Source: CAVQBP01 sp963782475
Lineage (GTDB): Bacteria; Bacteroidota; Ignavibacteria; Ignavibacteriales; Ignavibacteriaceae
Assembly (NCBI GenBank): GCA_963782475.1
Contig: CAWAJW010000014.1
Span: 135,316 to 199,315 of the forward strand
Direction of reading: 5' to 3'
Length of the DNA: 64,000 nt
In this document: positions 20,412-30,578 of the stretch, piece by piece
How the letters are laid out: each line of letters opens with the position of its first letter
Position numbering within the stretch: the stretch's first letter is position 1
Notes under the pieces: model-generated
What the model saw: the letters and a program-made list of their open reading frames with translations, nothing else
What the model was told of the DNA's origin: nothing
Database searches by the model: none
Position numbers and translations under genes: made by a program

Positions 20412-22178
20412 ATGAAATTACTTTATTCATATTTGAAGAATTATTGGAAGCTGCTGGTTCTTTCCTTACTGCTTGCTGCAATAAACCAGGTTTTCTCTTT
20501 CCTCGATCCTTACATTTTCAGGATTGTAATTGATAAATATGCCACCAAATTTTCACAATATACAACTTCCGAATTTTTTAAGGGAGTAAGCATGCTGCTG
20601 GCTGCTGCAGTGGGAGTAGCCTTTGTATCCCGTGTCGCAAAAAATTTCCAGGATTATTATGTAAATGTTATAACTCAGCGGCTGGGAGCAAAAATTTATT
20701 CGGATGGTATTGAACATTCTCTTGAACTTCCTTATTCCGTGTTTGAAGATCAAAGAAGCGGGCAGACTTTAAGCGTATTGCAGAAAGTTAGAACTGACGT
20801 TGAAAAGCTTATTTCAGCAGTTATTAATACACTTTTCACCTCTCTTGTTGGGATTATATTTGTAACCGTTTATTCAATAAGTGTTTACTGGGTGATCGCA
20901 CCTGTATTTTTTGCAGCGGTTCCTATACTTGGGGTAATCAGCTCAGTCTTAAGTAAAAAAATAAAAATGATACAAGAGGTTATTGTACGTGAAACCACAT
21001 CTCTTGCGGGTACTACTACCGAATCATTAAGGAATATAGAGCTCGTAAAAAGCCTCGGACTGGGTAGCCAGGAAATTAACAGGCTTAATTCTACTACAGA
21101 TAAAATCCTGGAACTTGAATTAAAAAAAGTTAAATATATCAGGAAGCTAAGCTTTATCCAGGGAACATCGGTTAATTTTTTAAGGACCAGCATACTATTT
21201 TTGATGCTTTACTTAATTTTTACCCAGACAATAACAGTAGGTGAGTTCTTTTCACTTTTCATATATTCCTTTTTTATATTCGGTCCCCTTCAAAGCTTAG
21301 GCGATATAATTAATACGTACAGGGAAGCGGAGGTTTCTTTAAATAACTTTGAAGATATATTAAAAATTCCTATTGATTCTAAGCCTGCTAAACCTGTCGA
21401 ACTTGGAAATGTGAAAACGCTTGAATTTGTAGATACCGGGTTTAAGCACCAGTCGGGAAAGAACCGGGCACTGGATAGAATTTCATTTAAAGCTGAAATA
21501 GGTGAAACCATTGCTTTTGTCGGGCCTTCAGGAGCAGGAAAAACAACTTTGGTTAAGCTGCTTGTCGGGTTGTATACCCCGCAGCAAGGGGAAATTTTGT
21601 ATAACGGGATTTCCAGGGATCAGATTGATTTTGATAAATTGCGGGAAAGAATAGGTTTTGTAACCCAGGATACTCAGTTATTTTCAGGAACGATTAGGGA
21701 GAACCTTCTTTTTGTAAATCCGGCTGCTACGGATGAAGAATGCCTGGAAGTATTGAAAAAAGCTTCAGCGGGAAATTTATTAGCAAGAGCAGATAAAGGT
21801 TTGGATACTGTTATCGGCGAAGGAGGAGTTAAGGTTTCAGGAGGGGAGAAGCAAAGGCTTTCAATTGCCAGGGCACTATTAAGACATCCGAATATTCTTG
21901 TTTTTGATGAAGCTACTTCATCACTTGATTCTCTTACCGAAGAAGAAATAAGCGAAACTATAAGGGATATCTCTCTAAGAAAAGACTTAATTACAATTCT
22001 AATTGCTCACCGCCTTTCTACAATTATGCATGCAGATATGATCTATGTTTTAGAGCGAGGGCAAATTATAGAATCGGGCAGGCATGAAGAACTGGTTGAA
22101 CAGAAAGGTCTCTATTATGCAATGTGGCGGCAGCAGATAGGGGAAAGGGAAGAGAAAAAAGAGCTGATCAATTCTTAA
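20412..22178 (+). CDS. ABC exporter, fused membrane and ATPase domains (MsbA/multidrug type)
   Basis: 588 residues, a normal half-transporter. Six helices in residues 1-310 (ABC membrane domain), then the ATPase: Walker A GPSGAGKTTLVKLL, Q-loop VTQDTQLFSGTIRENL, signature VSGGEKQRLSIARALL, Walker B ILVFDEATSSLDS and H-loop IAHRLST. It works as a homodimer or with a partner; no partner gene adjoins. The substrate could be lipid, drug or glycolipid and is not determinable. Single gene unit with 146 bp before the next gene. Confidence 0.9.
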   Translation: MKLLYSYLKNYWKLLVLSLLLAAINQVFSFLDPYIFRIVIDKYATKFSQYTTSEFFKGVSMLLAAAVGVAFVSRVAKNFQDYYVNVITQRLGAKIYSDGIEHSLELPYSVFEDQRSGQTLSVLQKVRTDVEKLISAVINTLFTSLVGIIFVTVYSISVYWVIAPVFFAAVPILGVISSVLSKKIKMIQEVIVRETTSLAGTTTESLRNIELVKSLGLGSQEINRLNSTTDKILELELKKVKYIRKLSFIQGTSVNFLRTSILFLMLYLIFTQTITVGEFFSLFIYSFFIFGPLQSLGDIINTYREAEVSLNNFEDILKIPIDSKPAKPVELGNVKTLEFVDTGFKHQSGKNRALDRISFKAEIGETIAFVGPSGAGKTTLVKLLVGLYTPQQGEILYNGISRDQIDFDKLRERIGFVTQDTQLFSGTIRENLLFVNPAATDEECLEVLKKASAGNLLARADKGLDTVIGEGGVKVSGGEKQRLSIARALLRHPNILVFDEATSSLDSLTEEEISETIRDISLRKDLITILIAHRLSTIMHADMIYVLERGQIIESGRHEELVEQKGLYYAMWRQQIGEREEKKELINS

Positions 22179-22324
22179 AAAGCTTTTTGCTTATAAATAT
22201 ATTAAATATTAAATTTCAAGCAGATAATGAATACCGGATAACATGAACGGGTTTCGGATTACGAATACGGCATACTTATTTTTTTAACCAATATCTGATA
22301 ATTTTATTTAGCATACTAAACTTA

Positions 22325-23671
22325 ATGTATAAAAAATATTTTATCCTCGTTGCTGTTTTGTGCTTTATAATTTCTTCATGCTCAAAAAAAGAGGATAGGG
22401 AACCGCTTATTTATAAAGAGCTGGATCTAAAAATGGATAAAATCGCCGAAGGTTATGTTAAGCTTGTTCTTAATGCCGGTTTGCAGGATCCTGATATAGT
22501 TGATGCATATTACGGACCTAAAGAATGGATCCCCAAAAAGGATACATCCGTAGTAGGAGATTCTGCTGTAATTCAAAATTTGTATTCTAATACCGACAAG
22601 CTGCTTGACAGCCTTGAAAGCTTAAGAAATGATAGAGCCAGTGATATACAGGTATTAAGGTATAAATATCTTTATAAGCAGCTTTTGGCAGTAAAGACAA
22701 AACTTTTCATGATTGCCGGAGGAAAGCTTTCATTCGATGAAGAAACAAAGGCTCTGTATGATGCTGAGGCTCCCCGCTATAATAATGAATATTTTCAAAA
22801 AATACTTGATCAGCTTGATAAAGTTCTTCCCGGTAAAGGAAAAGACGTTGAACAAAGATTAGAAGAATTTAAAAAACAGTTCATTATTCCAAAAGATAAA
22901 TTATCCGGAGTGTTCAATGCAGCTATTAAAGAAGCAAGACTAAAAACTCTTGAACATATTAAACTCCCTAAAAATGAAAATTTTAAGGTTGAATATGTAA
23001 CGAATAAGCCATGGGGCGCGTACAATTGGTATAAAGGGAACAGCTTTAGTATAATCCAGGTTAACACGGATCTTCCTATCTACATTGATCGTGCTATTGA
23101 TATTGCCTGTCATGAAGGTTATCCCGGCCACCATGTTTACAATACATTAATTGAAAATCATTTGTATAAAGGATTAGGGTGGGTAGAATTTTCCGTATAC
23201 GACTTGTTCAGTCCGCAGTCTTTAATAGCCGAAGGGACAGCAAATTACGGGATAAATGTCGCTTTTCCGGGGAGATCAAGAATGGTATTTGAAAAAAGCG
23301 TTCTTTTCCGGCTGGCAGGCTTAGCTCCTTCCGATGCTGATAAATATTATGAAGTTCTGAAATTATCTAAAAAGCTTGATTTTGCAACTAATGAAGCTGC
23401 CAGAAATTATCTTGATGGGAAATGGACTAAAAAGAAAACAAAAGATTGGCTGGTAAAATATTCTTTAAGAACTCCTGCAAATGCAGAAAAGACAATCAGC
23501 TTTATTGAAAAATACAGGAGCTATGTAATAAATTATAATCTTGGAGAGGATATTGTTGCCGATTATGTCAATAGGGTTGGAGGCGTTCCTGAAAATCCGG
23601 AATTAAGATGGAAAATTTTTAAACATATTTTATCAACACCTCAGACGGCATCGAATTTGCAGAAAAGATAA
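22325..23671 (+). CDS. DUF885 family lipoprotein, putative zinc metallopeptidase
   Basis: Signal/lipobox MYKKYFILVAVLCFIISSC with the lipid cysteine at residue 19. The HExGHH-type motif HEGYPGHHVYN is at residues ~263-273 and LIAEGTANYG at ~300, the likely metal ligands and catalytic glutamate of the DUF885 fold. 448 residues, somewhat shorter than the usual 550-600. Probably a membrane-anchored periplasmic or surface peptidase; substrate unknown. No operon partner is evident. Confidence 0.8.
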   Translation: MYKKYFILVAVLCFIISSCSKKEDREPLIYKELDLKMDKIAEGYVKLVLNAGLQDPDIVDAYYGPKEWIPKKDTSVVGDSAVIQNLYSNTDKLLDSLESLRNDRASDIQVLRYKYLYKQLLAVKTKLFMIAGGKLSFDEETKALYDAEAPRYNNEYFQKILDQLDKVLPGKGKDVEQRLEEFKKQFIIPKDKLSGVFNAAIKEARLKTLEHIKLPKNENFKVEYVTNKPWGAYNWYKGNSFSIIQVNTDLPIYIDRAIDIACHEGYPGHHVYNTLIENHLYKGLGWVEFSVYDLFSPQSLIAEGTANYGINVAFPGRSRMVFEKSVLFRLAGLAPSDADKYYEVLKLSKKLDFATNEAARNYLDGKWTKKKTKDWLVKYSLRTPANAEKTISFIEKYRSYVINYNLGEDIVADYVNRVGGVPENPELRWKIFKHILSTPQTASNLQKR

Positions 23672-23916
23672 GCGGTCATTTATAATTACTTAATTTAATC
23701 TATAACTGATTTACAATGGATTAAACCTGAATTGTAAAAATTTGCTTTATAATTTAATTTTTTAAAACAAATATTGTTATATATGATAAATAAAATTTCC
23801 ATTTATTTTAACAGCACCCCAGCGAAGTTAAGGTTTAATTGAGATCTTCTAATCAACATTTCATTTTTATATATATAATTTTAAGATAATGTCTTTTTTC
23901 AACACAGGGATATAGC

Positions 23917-25593
23917 TTGAAAAGAAAAACAATTTTATTATTCTGCATATTTATTCTATCTATAATATCGGTAAAAGCTCAAATTGTTTATGAACCTTTG
24001 GATAGTGATGTTTATTCTTTCCTTGATAGGCTTAGCATTAAAGGAATTATAGAATTTGATGATCTTGTTAAACCTTTGTCGAGGAAATATATTGCAGAAA
24101 AAATAACAGAAGCCGAAAAAAAGATTCAAATGCTTAACAGCCTTGAAAAAGAAGAGTTGGAATTTTATAAAAAAGATTTTTTCCAGGAAATAGATGGATT
24201 CGATAAAAAGAATATTGATAAGAAATATTTAACCGTTTTCGGAAAAGACAGCGTAGGACGCTTCAGGGTTTTTTCATATACCGACAAAACTTTTAAGTTC
24301 AACGTAATCCCGGAAATAGGATACGGAATGAGCTTCCCTGATAATAATAGAAATATCCATTCATGGATGGGGATTTCTGCTTATGGATATTTTTCCGATA
24401 ACTTCGGCATAAGCATGAAGTTCAGAACAAATAATGAACATGGAACCAGTATAGATATTAAAAAGAATTTTACACCTGTAACAGGGATTATCCCTGTAGT
24501 ATATTACCCGGGAGATGATATTGATTATAGTGAAGTAACATCTGCAGTGTCGTATAACTGGGATTGGGGAAGTGCAGTATTAGCGAAAGATTTTATTGAA
24601 TACGGCTATGCAAAAAGCGGCAACCTGGTTCTGTCGGATAAGGCGCCTTCTTTTCCTTATATTAAGCTTGAACTGCATCCGGTTGACTGGTTCAAATTTT
24701 ATTATTTCCATGCATTTCTATCATCTAACGTAATTGATTCCGCTAAGCTTGAACAATATAAACGGGATATTTATATCAATAAATATTTTGCATGGCACTC
24801 ATTTGTATTTACACCTTTAAGAGGCCTGGATATTTCTGTCGGTGAATCGGTTATTTATAGTGATAAATTAGAGCTTGTTTACCTGATGCCTTTTATGTTT
24901 TATTATTATGCAGATGATTTTTTAAGCAGCAGGCACAATAAGCCCGGCGACGCAAATTCACAAATATTTTTATCCGTCAGTTCAAGGGATCATTTAAAAA
25001 ATACACACCTGTATGCAACTCTATTTATTGATGAGCTGACTCTTCAAGGGCTTAATGGAACTTTATTTGTCGATGGCAAGACTCTTATAAATTCTGTTAA
25101 TAATAAAGATTTAAGGACCCAGCTGGGCTATACACTTGGCTTATCTTCCGTCGATATCCCTTTTGATAATTTTACTTTTACAGCAGAATACACCAGGATT
25201 AACCCATTTGTTTACGGTCATCATGACCCGGCACAGACTTATACCAATTCGTCTTACTTAATGGGGGATTGGATTGGGCAGAATTCCGATCTTCTTTACC
25301 TTGAATTTAACTACAGATTTTTACGCGGGTTTCAGGCAACCGCCTGGGGAGAATATATCAGGAAAGGGAGCAATGATTACAGCGGTGAATATAATAATCC
25401 TCAGCCCTCCTTTTTATTCGGACTTAAAAATTATTATAAGTATGCCGGCTTGGACTTTAAGTATGAATTAATTCATGAATTGAATTTTGAAGCCAGGTAC
25501 AGGGTCAATCTTGAATCGCACGAACAAAGTAATGGTTCATATACCGACAGTCGGGTTAATGAATTTTCATTTTCAATTAATTACGGATTGTAG
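23917..25593 (+). CDS. Wzi-like outer-membrane beta-barrel, paralogue 1
   Basis: Start taken at TTG (23917), preceded by AGGGA; it gives a signal peptide MKRKTILLFCIFILSIISVKAQ. An N-terminal helical region (YSFLDRLSIKGIIEFDDL, KPLSRKYIAEKI) resembles the opening of capsule-assembly Wzi-type proteins. The remainder is a long barrel with repeated aromatic strands (SVSSRDHLKNTHLYATLFIDEL, EYTRINPFVYGHHDPAQTY, YLEFNYRFLRGFQATAWGEY). 558 residues. Closely similar to the genes at 26186 and 44446. Wzi anchors capsule at the cell surface; that role here is inferred, supported by the third copy lying inside the polysaccharide locus. Confidence 0.65.
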   Translation: MKRKTILLFCIFILSIISVKAQIVYEPLDSDVYSFLDRLSIKGIIEFDDLVKPLSRKYIAEKITEAEKKIQMLNSLEKEELEFYKKDFFQEIDGFDKKNIDKKYLTVFGKDSVGRFRVFSYTDKTFKFNVIPEIGYGMSFPDNNRNIHSWMGISAYGYFSDNFGISMKFRTNNEHGTSIDIKKNFTPVTGIIPVVYYPGDDIDYSEVTSAVSYNWDWGSAVLAKDFIEYGYAKSGNLVLSDKAPSFPYIKLELHPVDWFKFYYFHAFLSSNVIDSAKLEQYKRDIYINKYFAWHSFVFTPLRGLDISVGESVIYSDKLELVYLMPFMFYYYADDFLSSRHNKPGDANSQIFLSVSSRDHLKNTHLYATLFIDELTLQGLNGTLFVDGKTLINSVNNKDLRTQLGYTLGLSSVDIPFDNFTFTAEYTRINPFVYGHHDPAQTYTNSSYLMGDWIGQNSDLLYLEFNYRFLRGFQATAWGEYIRKGSNDYSGEYNNPQPSFLFGLKNYYKYAGLDFKYELIHELNFEARYRVNLESHEQSNGSYTDSRVNEFSFSINYGL

Positions 25594-25635
25594 TTAAAAA
25601 CATTCCGGAATAAGATATATCGTATTGGCCTCCCC

Positions 25636-25863
25636 TTGCTCTTAATCCTAATCTTGCTCTTAATCCTAATCTTAATCTTAATCCTAATCCATCAATTCCC
25701 CAACCAATCATACTATATTCTTTTCCCCTTCGGAAGATTCTTGCTTTCGCCAGAATGACACTAACAAACTATTTGCCTGCACTTACTCTTAAAGTATTAC
25801 TCGATTTTTAACACCATTAAGAGTGAGATTAAATTAAGATTAAGACCGATGGGTAACATAACT
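25636..25863. repeat. Tandem CTTAATC-type repeat with inverted partner, copy 2 of a dispersed element
   Basis: Two exact 18-bp copies of TTGCTCTTAATCCTAATC (25636-25653 and 25654-25671) are followed by a third degenerate copy to 25690. About 130 bp on, 25818-25845 contains GATTAAATTAAGATTAAG, the inverted partner, and 25837-25863 matches 4147-4173. The whole can fold back on itself. It occupies most of the 592-bp gap between the two Wzi-like genes. Confidence 0.55.
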
Positions 25864-26185
25864 AAACAATATTTCCTTTTCCCCTTTAATTCTTTTCATC
25901 ATTTACATACTCGCTTTATATAACTGTATTAGAATATAAAACGTATCTAAAAATGAGATTTCGAATGCCCCTTCATTTTATTTCATTTTCCAATAATAAC
26001 TTATTATGAAAGGAAATAGAGGATTAACCAATGGCTTGCTTTTTGTCACAGGAATAACATTGCAAGTTGCTTTGATTTTTGATATGTTAATTTAACTTCT
26101 TGATATTACTTGCTGAATCTTTCATCTATAATAGTGGGAGCCGGAGAGATGAAAGTATTTGTTTATTACTTAAAAAACTAAAGCC

Positions 26186-27854
26186 ATGAAGAAATATTTA
26201 ATAGTTCTTTCTCTGGTTTTTATACTTATTCCTCTTAACGCCCAAATAGTGTTCGAACCGCTAAATAAAGATATTTACACTTATCTGGAAAGACTAAGTC
26301 AAAAAGGAATAATAGAGCTCAACGATTTGATAAAACCCCTTCCCCGGAACTACATATCGCAAAAGCTGAAAGATGCAAGGAATAATATTGAAAAGCTGAC
26401 TAACCTTGAAAAAGATGAATTAGACTTTTACGAGAAAGAGTATTTCATTGAATCCGAATACTTTAATAAAAAGAATGATGATAATCCATCCCAGGGATTG
26501 AAAAGCAGAGCATCTCAAAGATACCGCATGTTCTCTTATGATGATGACACTTTTAAGTTCGGTGCCGGTCCGGCGGTCGGATATGAAATTTCTTACCCGG
26601 GTGCGGATAGAAATATTCATTCGTGGGTCGGATATGTACGGATACGGTTACTTTCTAAATAATATTGGCTTAAGTTTTAATTTCAAAACTAATAATGAAC
26701 ATGGAACTTCTATTGATTCAAAGAAAAACTTTACCCCCGAAACCGGGATAATAACAGTAGAACATGACCATGGTAAAGATATAGATTATAGCGAAGTAAA
26801 CACAATGGTTTCGTTTGATTGGAAATGGGGAGATATTGCAGTTGCAAAGGATTATATTGAATACGGTTATGCTGAAAGCGGGAATCTTGTCCTCTCAAAT
26901 AAAGCTCCTTCGTTCCCGTTTATACGGCTTCATTTAAATCCTGTTAAGTGGATGAATTTTTATTATTACCACGCCTGGCTTTCTTCAAATGTTGTTGATT
27001 CCTTAATGCTTTCAATAAGCCGGAGAGATATCTATATCAATAAGTATCTTGCCTGGCATGCGCTTTCCTTTACTCCTTTTGAAGGGCTGGACCTGTCAAT
27101 CGGGGAGTCGATTATATACAGTGATAAAATTGAACCTTTGTATCTAATGCCGTTCATGATCTTCTATATGGCAGATGAATTTATAAGCAACAGGCATGAT
27201 CAGCCGGGGGATGCAAATTCGCAAATCTTTTTATCTGTCAGTTCAAGGAATTTTTTAAAGAACACTCATATTTACGGAACTTTATTTATTGATGAATTGA
27301 CGCTTAAAGGTATAAACGGAACTTTGTTTGTAAATCCCCAGACTATCGAAAATTCGCTTAATGATAATAAGCTGAGGCCGCAAATGGCCTGTACATTCGG
27401 AGTATCGGTCGCCGATTTGCCGGTAGATAATTTAACTGTTACTGCAGAATATACAAGAATTAATCCTTATGTATACGGACATCACGATCCTGCACAGACT
27501 TATACAACTTCCTCTTATTTAATGGGACACTGGATGGGGCATAATTCTGATCTTATTTATTTAAACTTTAATTATAGATTTATCAGAGGGCTGCAGGCTA
27601 ATACTTGGATTGAATATATCAGGAAAGGGAGTTCAGATTACAGCGGACAGTATCTTATGCCTCAGCCAAAGTTTTTATTCGGCTTAATGAATTACTACCA
27701 ATACTTTGGTATGAATTTAAAATATGAATTTATACACGACCTGAATTTTGAAGTGGGCTACAAATTGAGCAAAGTATCTAATGAAGAAACTGCCGGAGTA
27801 TTTATTGATAAACAAATAAATGAATTTTCAGTAGTAGCTTATTATGGTTTGTAA
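26186..27854 (+). CDS. Wzi-like outer-membrane beta-barrel, paralogue 2, one frameshift
   Basis: Signal peptide MKKYLIVLSLVFILIPLNAQ, then YTYLERLSQKGIIELNDL and KPLPRNYISQKL as in paralogue 1. The frame breaks near 26630: one frame ends NIHSWVGYVRI, the other resumes MYGYGYFLNNIGLSFNFKTNNEHGTS, which aligns directly with the neighbour. Barrel motifs NTHIYGTLFIDELTLKGING and EYTRINPYVYGHHDPAQTY match paralogue 1 strongly, so the pair arose by tandem duplication. Rejoined length about 556 residues. Likely intact in the organism. Confidence 0.65.
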
Positions 27855-28293
27855 AGTAAAATAATTTAGAAGAACCCAGCAAATAGAATAAAATAGTTGA
27901 CCTGACATTCTGCCTCCCTTTTCTTTTTTATAATTTCTCCGGTACTCCGTAAAACTTATCCTCTGCTTTAGTTTATTCATAAATTAAATTTAGATCTATT
28001 AGCTCTGCTTTCGGCCAGGGTTTATATATGGTCATTTTATAAAAAATTGTTCTTTAACTCATAAATAAAATATTTTTTTAAGATGGAGCTGATTTATTAT
28101 TCAAAAATTATTTAATTTCATATTTAATAAAATAATTATTAGCTGAAGGGCGAACTTAAGCTGATATAAAGCTTACAAACTATTTTCTAAATATTAAAAT
28201 AATTTAAGATATATTCATTACAATCTTGCTTTTATGCTGATACACTTTGAAACGTTAACAGATAAAAGAAATTCTTAGCATAAAGAAAGTATT
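27855..28293. other. Intergenic region, nothing recognised
   Basis: 439 bp of very AT-rich DNA between the second Wzi-like gene and the OmpA-like gene. No gene, strong hairpin or repeat was recognised. It probably contains the promoter of the OmpA-like gene. Confidence 0.4.
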
Positions 28294-29985
28294 ATGAAAA
28301 AATTTTACCTCATTTTAATCCTGCTTTTTTTATATACAATAAATTCATCTTCACAAACTGTAAAACCAAAATATTATCATCCGTTTTCCGGTGCGCTTGG
28401 AATTTCTGCAGAAGGAGGAATCACAATATCAAGAACCGATTATTTAAATTCTGATTTGGGTTATATGGCTAAAGGATCATTCGAATACTTTTTCCCTTCT
28501 TCAACTATGAGTGCTTTTGGTTTAAAATTCATGGGCGGATTAGGAACCATTGCCGGCAATAACAACGGAAGACCAATTGTTACGAATGCGAACAGCTTTG
28601 TAACAAAATTGTATATGTTCGGTGCAGGCGTTGAATATACATTGAACCTTGGCGCCGTAAATCCTTACCTGCTTGGCGGAGGATATTATGTTTCTTTCAA
28701 TCCTTTAGATAAATCGGGGAATAAGCTGCCGCGCAATGCTGTTGCCGCATACAAAACAAATGAACCTAACTATACCGGCGAGATTGGTATTAAATATTCA
28801 TTATCAAAATATTTTGCTCTTGATATTGCGGGAGCAGCGTATATCAGTCCTAATGATAATTTAGACGATATTGTTACCGGGAGCGCAAATGATATTTATT
28901 TTTCGTTGACCGCCGGGATAACATTTTTCGTTCAGCCGATTAGAGACAGCGATAACGACGGTGTAGATGATTCCGAAGATATGTGTCCGAATACACCGCC
29001 GGGTGTAAAAGTTGATATCTTCGGATGTCCAATCGATTCGGATCATGACGGTGTGCCCGATTACCTGGATAAATGTCCGGAAACGCCGGTTAAAGTTGCG
29101 GTAGATTCAAGCGGCTGTCCTATCGATTCAGATAAAGATGGAGTGCCTGATTACCTTGATAACTGTCCGCACACACCGGCTGCTGCAAAGGTAGATGAAA
29201 CCGGCTGCCCTATTGATTCAGATCATGATGGCGTTCCAGATTATGAAGATAACTGCCCGGGCACACCTGCCGGGACACAGGTTGATTCATTAGGATGTCC
29301 GGTTGTAAGTTCTGCTCCTCTACCAGGCACTCAGGTTAAAGTCATATTAAATGCAAGCACAAATTTTGAATTCAGGAGTGCAAAGCTTACCCCGAATGCA
29401 GAAAAGATTCTTTCGAAACTTATCGATTTAATGAAGAAGAATCCTCAGATAAAATGGAGAATAACAGGGTACACTGATAACGTCGGATTAAAAAAAGCAA
29501 ATAAAAAACTATCCCTTGATAGAGCAAGCTCGGTTTTTATTTATTTACTTTCTAACGGGTTAAGTAAAGACCGGTTTACAATATTTGGATTAGGAGAAGA
29601 AGATCCGATCTGTAATAATAAACTTGATTTCGGCAGAACTTTAAATCGCCGTGTTGAAATCGTAAGTGAAAATTATGTTGAACCGCCAAAGCCTAAAAAA
29701 ATAATTATTCCCTTTGATACAAATGGATATAATAATTCTGAAGACCGGATAGCCGACAATACAATTTTTACCGATGGAAATATTTATGCAATCCAGATTT
29801 CTTCATGGAAAACAGAAAAAAAAGCTGAAAAAGAATTAAATAGATATAAAAATAAAGGATATAAAGCATTCATCTTCAAATTCGAATCAGCCAATAAAAA
29901 TGAAACCCGTTACCGTGTGCGGATTGGTTATTTCCATTCCCTGGAAGATGCGAATGCATATATCGAAGAAAAATTCGGACCCTGA
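28294..29985 (+). CDS. OmpA-family protein with barrel, four TSP3 calcium repeats, OmpA domain and SPOR domain
   Basis: 563 residues. Signal peptide (to about residue 21), an eight-strand-type barrel (to ~215), four 30-residue thrombospondin type-3 repeats at ~218-337 of the form DSDxDGVPDYxDNCPxTP with paired cysteines, an OmpA peptidoglycan-binding domain at ~348-456 (TNFEFRSAKLTPNAEKIL, ITGYTDNVG, LGEEDPICNN, NRRVEIV), and a C-terminal SPOR-like domain at ~495-560 (NIYAIQISSWKTEKKAEKEL, RYRVRIGYFHSLEDA). It links the outer membrane to the cell wall; SPOR domains bind denuded glycan. The combination with SPOR is less common. Confidence 0.88.
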   Translation: MKKFYLILILLFLYTINSSSQTVKPKYYHPFSGALGISAEGGITISRTDYLNSDLGYMAKGSFEYFFPSSTMSAFGLKFMGGLGTIAGNNNGRPIVTNANSFVTKLYMFGAGVEYTLNLGAVNPYLLGGGYYVSFNPLDKSGNKLPRNAVAAYKTNEPNYTGEIGIKYSLSKYFALDIAGAAYISPNDNLDDIVTGSANDIYFSLTAGITFFVQPIRDSDNDGVDDSEDMCPNTPPGVKVDIFGCPIDSDHDGVPDYLDKCPETPVKVAVDSSGCPIDSDKDGVPDYLDNCPHTPAAAKVDETGCPIDSDHDGVPDYEDNCPGTPAGTQVDSLGCPVVSSAPLPGTQVKVILNASTNFEFRSAKLTPNAEKILSKLIDLMKKNPQIKWRITGYTDNVGLKKANKKLSLDRASSVFIYLLSNGLSKDRFTIFGLGEEDPICNNKLDFGRTLNRRVEIVSENYVEPPKPKKIIIPFDTNGYNNSEDRIADNTIFTDGNIYAIQISSWKTEKKAEKELNRYKNKGYKAFIFKFESANKNETRYRVRIGYFHSLEDANAYIEEKFGP

Positions 29986-29989
29986 TTAA

Positions 29990-30270
29990 ATGAAGAAAAA
30001 TATTGACGGGCAAAATATTCCTTCACAATTTAGAAAATTTTTTTGGGACATGGATTTTAACCAGCTTGATTTAGGAAAGGATAGAAAGTTCATCATGGAT
30101 AGATTTCTGAATTTTGGAACCTTTGATACATTTGACTGGATATTTAAGACTTTTAATAGTGATGAAGTAAATGATTATATAAGTAAAAAAGGAATATATT
30201 CACTCTCAAGAAATAGTTTATATATCCGGAAAAAATAGCAAAAGAAAAAAAGCTTTGGAAACACAGTTAA
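29990..30270 (+). CDS. Small DUF6922-like protein, probable antitoxin-side partner, likely frameshifted near its end
   Basis: Open frame 29990-30238 encodes 82 residues: IPSQFRKFFWDMDFNQLDLGKDRKFIMDRFLNFG (text divided in the gene without break) resembles DUF6922 proteins, which often precede AbiEii-type nucleotidyltransferase toxins. A frame change near 30222 would extend it as PEKIAKEKKLWKHS to a stop at 30270. It begins 4 bp after the OmpA-like gene. The following toxin-like gene is only a remnant. Family assignment is from memory of the pattern and moderately secure. Confidence 0.5.
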
Positions 30271-30421
30271 GATTTTCTCTCCTTGATAATAAAAGAAAAG
30301 AAATACTCCCTCTATTAAAAGAATTACACCATTTCGATATTTAGGGGAGGAAGAAAAATCACCCGAAGAAATTTTCTCTTTTATTGAAAAACAAACTAAG
30401 CTTTTTTTATCCGGCGGGTAA
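30271..30421 (+). pseudogene. Remnant of an AbiEii-like nucleotidyltransferase toxin gene
   Basis: Reads FSLLDNKRKEILPLLKELHH, like the N-terminus of AbiEii/AbiGii toxins (usually followed by FxLxGGTALAL), then breaks. A second piece, EEEKSPEEIFSFIEKQTKLF ending SGG and a stop at about 30420, could be the C-terminal end in another frame. The central ~200 codons with the catalytic GGT motif are missing. With the preceding DUF6922-like gene it suggests a decayed toxin/antitoxin pair. 30422-30578 holds nothing recognisable. Confidence 0.35.
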
Positions 30422-30578
30422 AGGGTTTAGGATCGGAAAAGGTTAAAAACCCTAAACGGAGGGATAAATATTCTATTTGCACTTTTTTGATAGTCAATTA
30501 TAATTCCATACCGTCAAATAAGTTGAATAGAAGCCTGGCAACCCTTATTTTTTCATCTAATATTTATTATTTTGCTGT

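Noticed and set aside
25636..25690. Telomere-like or origin repeat (CTTAATC)n
   Set aside because: Short, irregular, without DnaA boxes or origin-linked genes, and one copy also lies at 4.1 kb.
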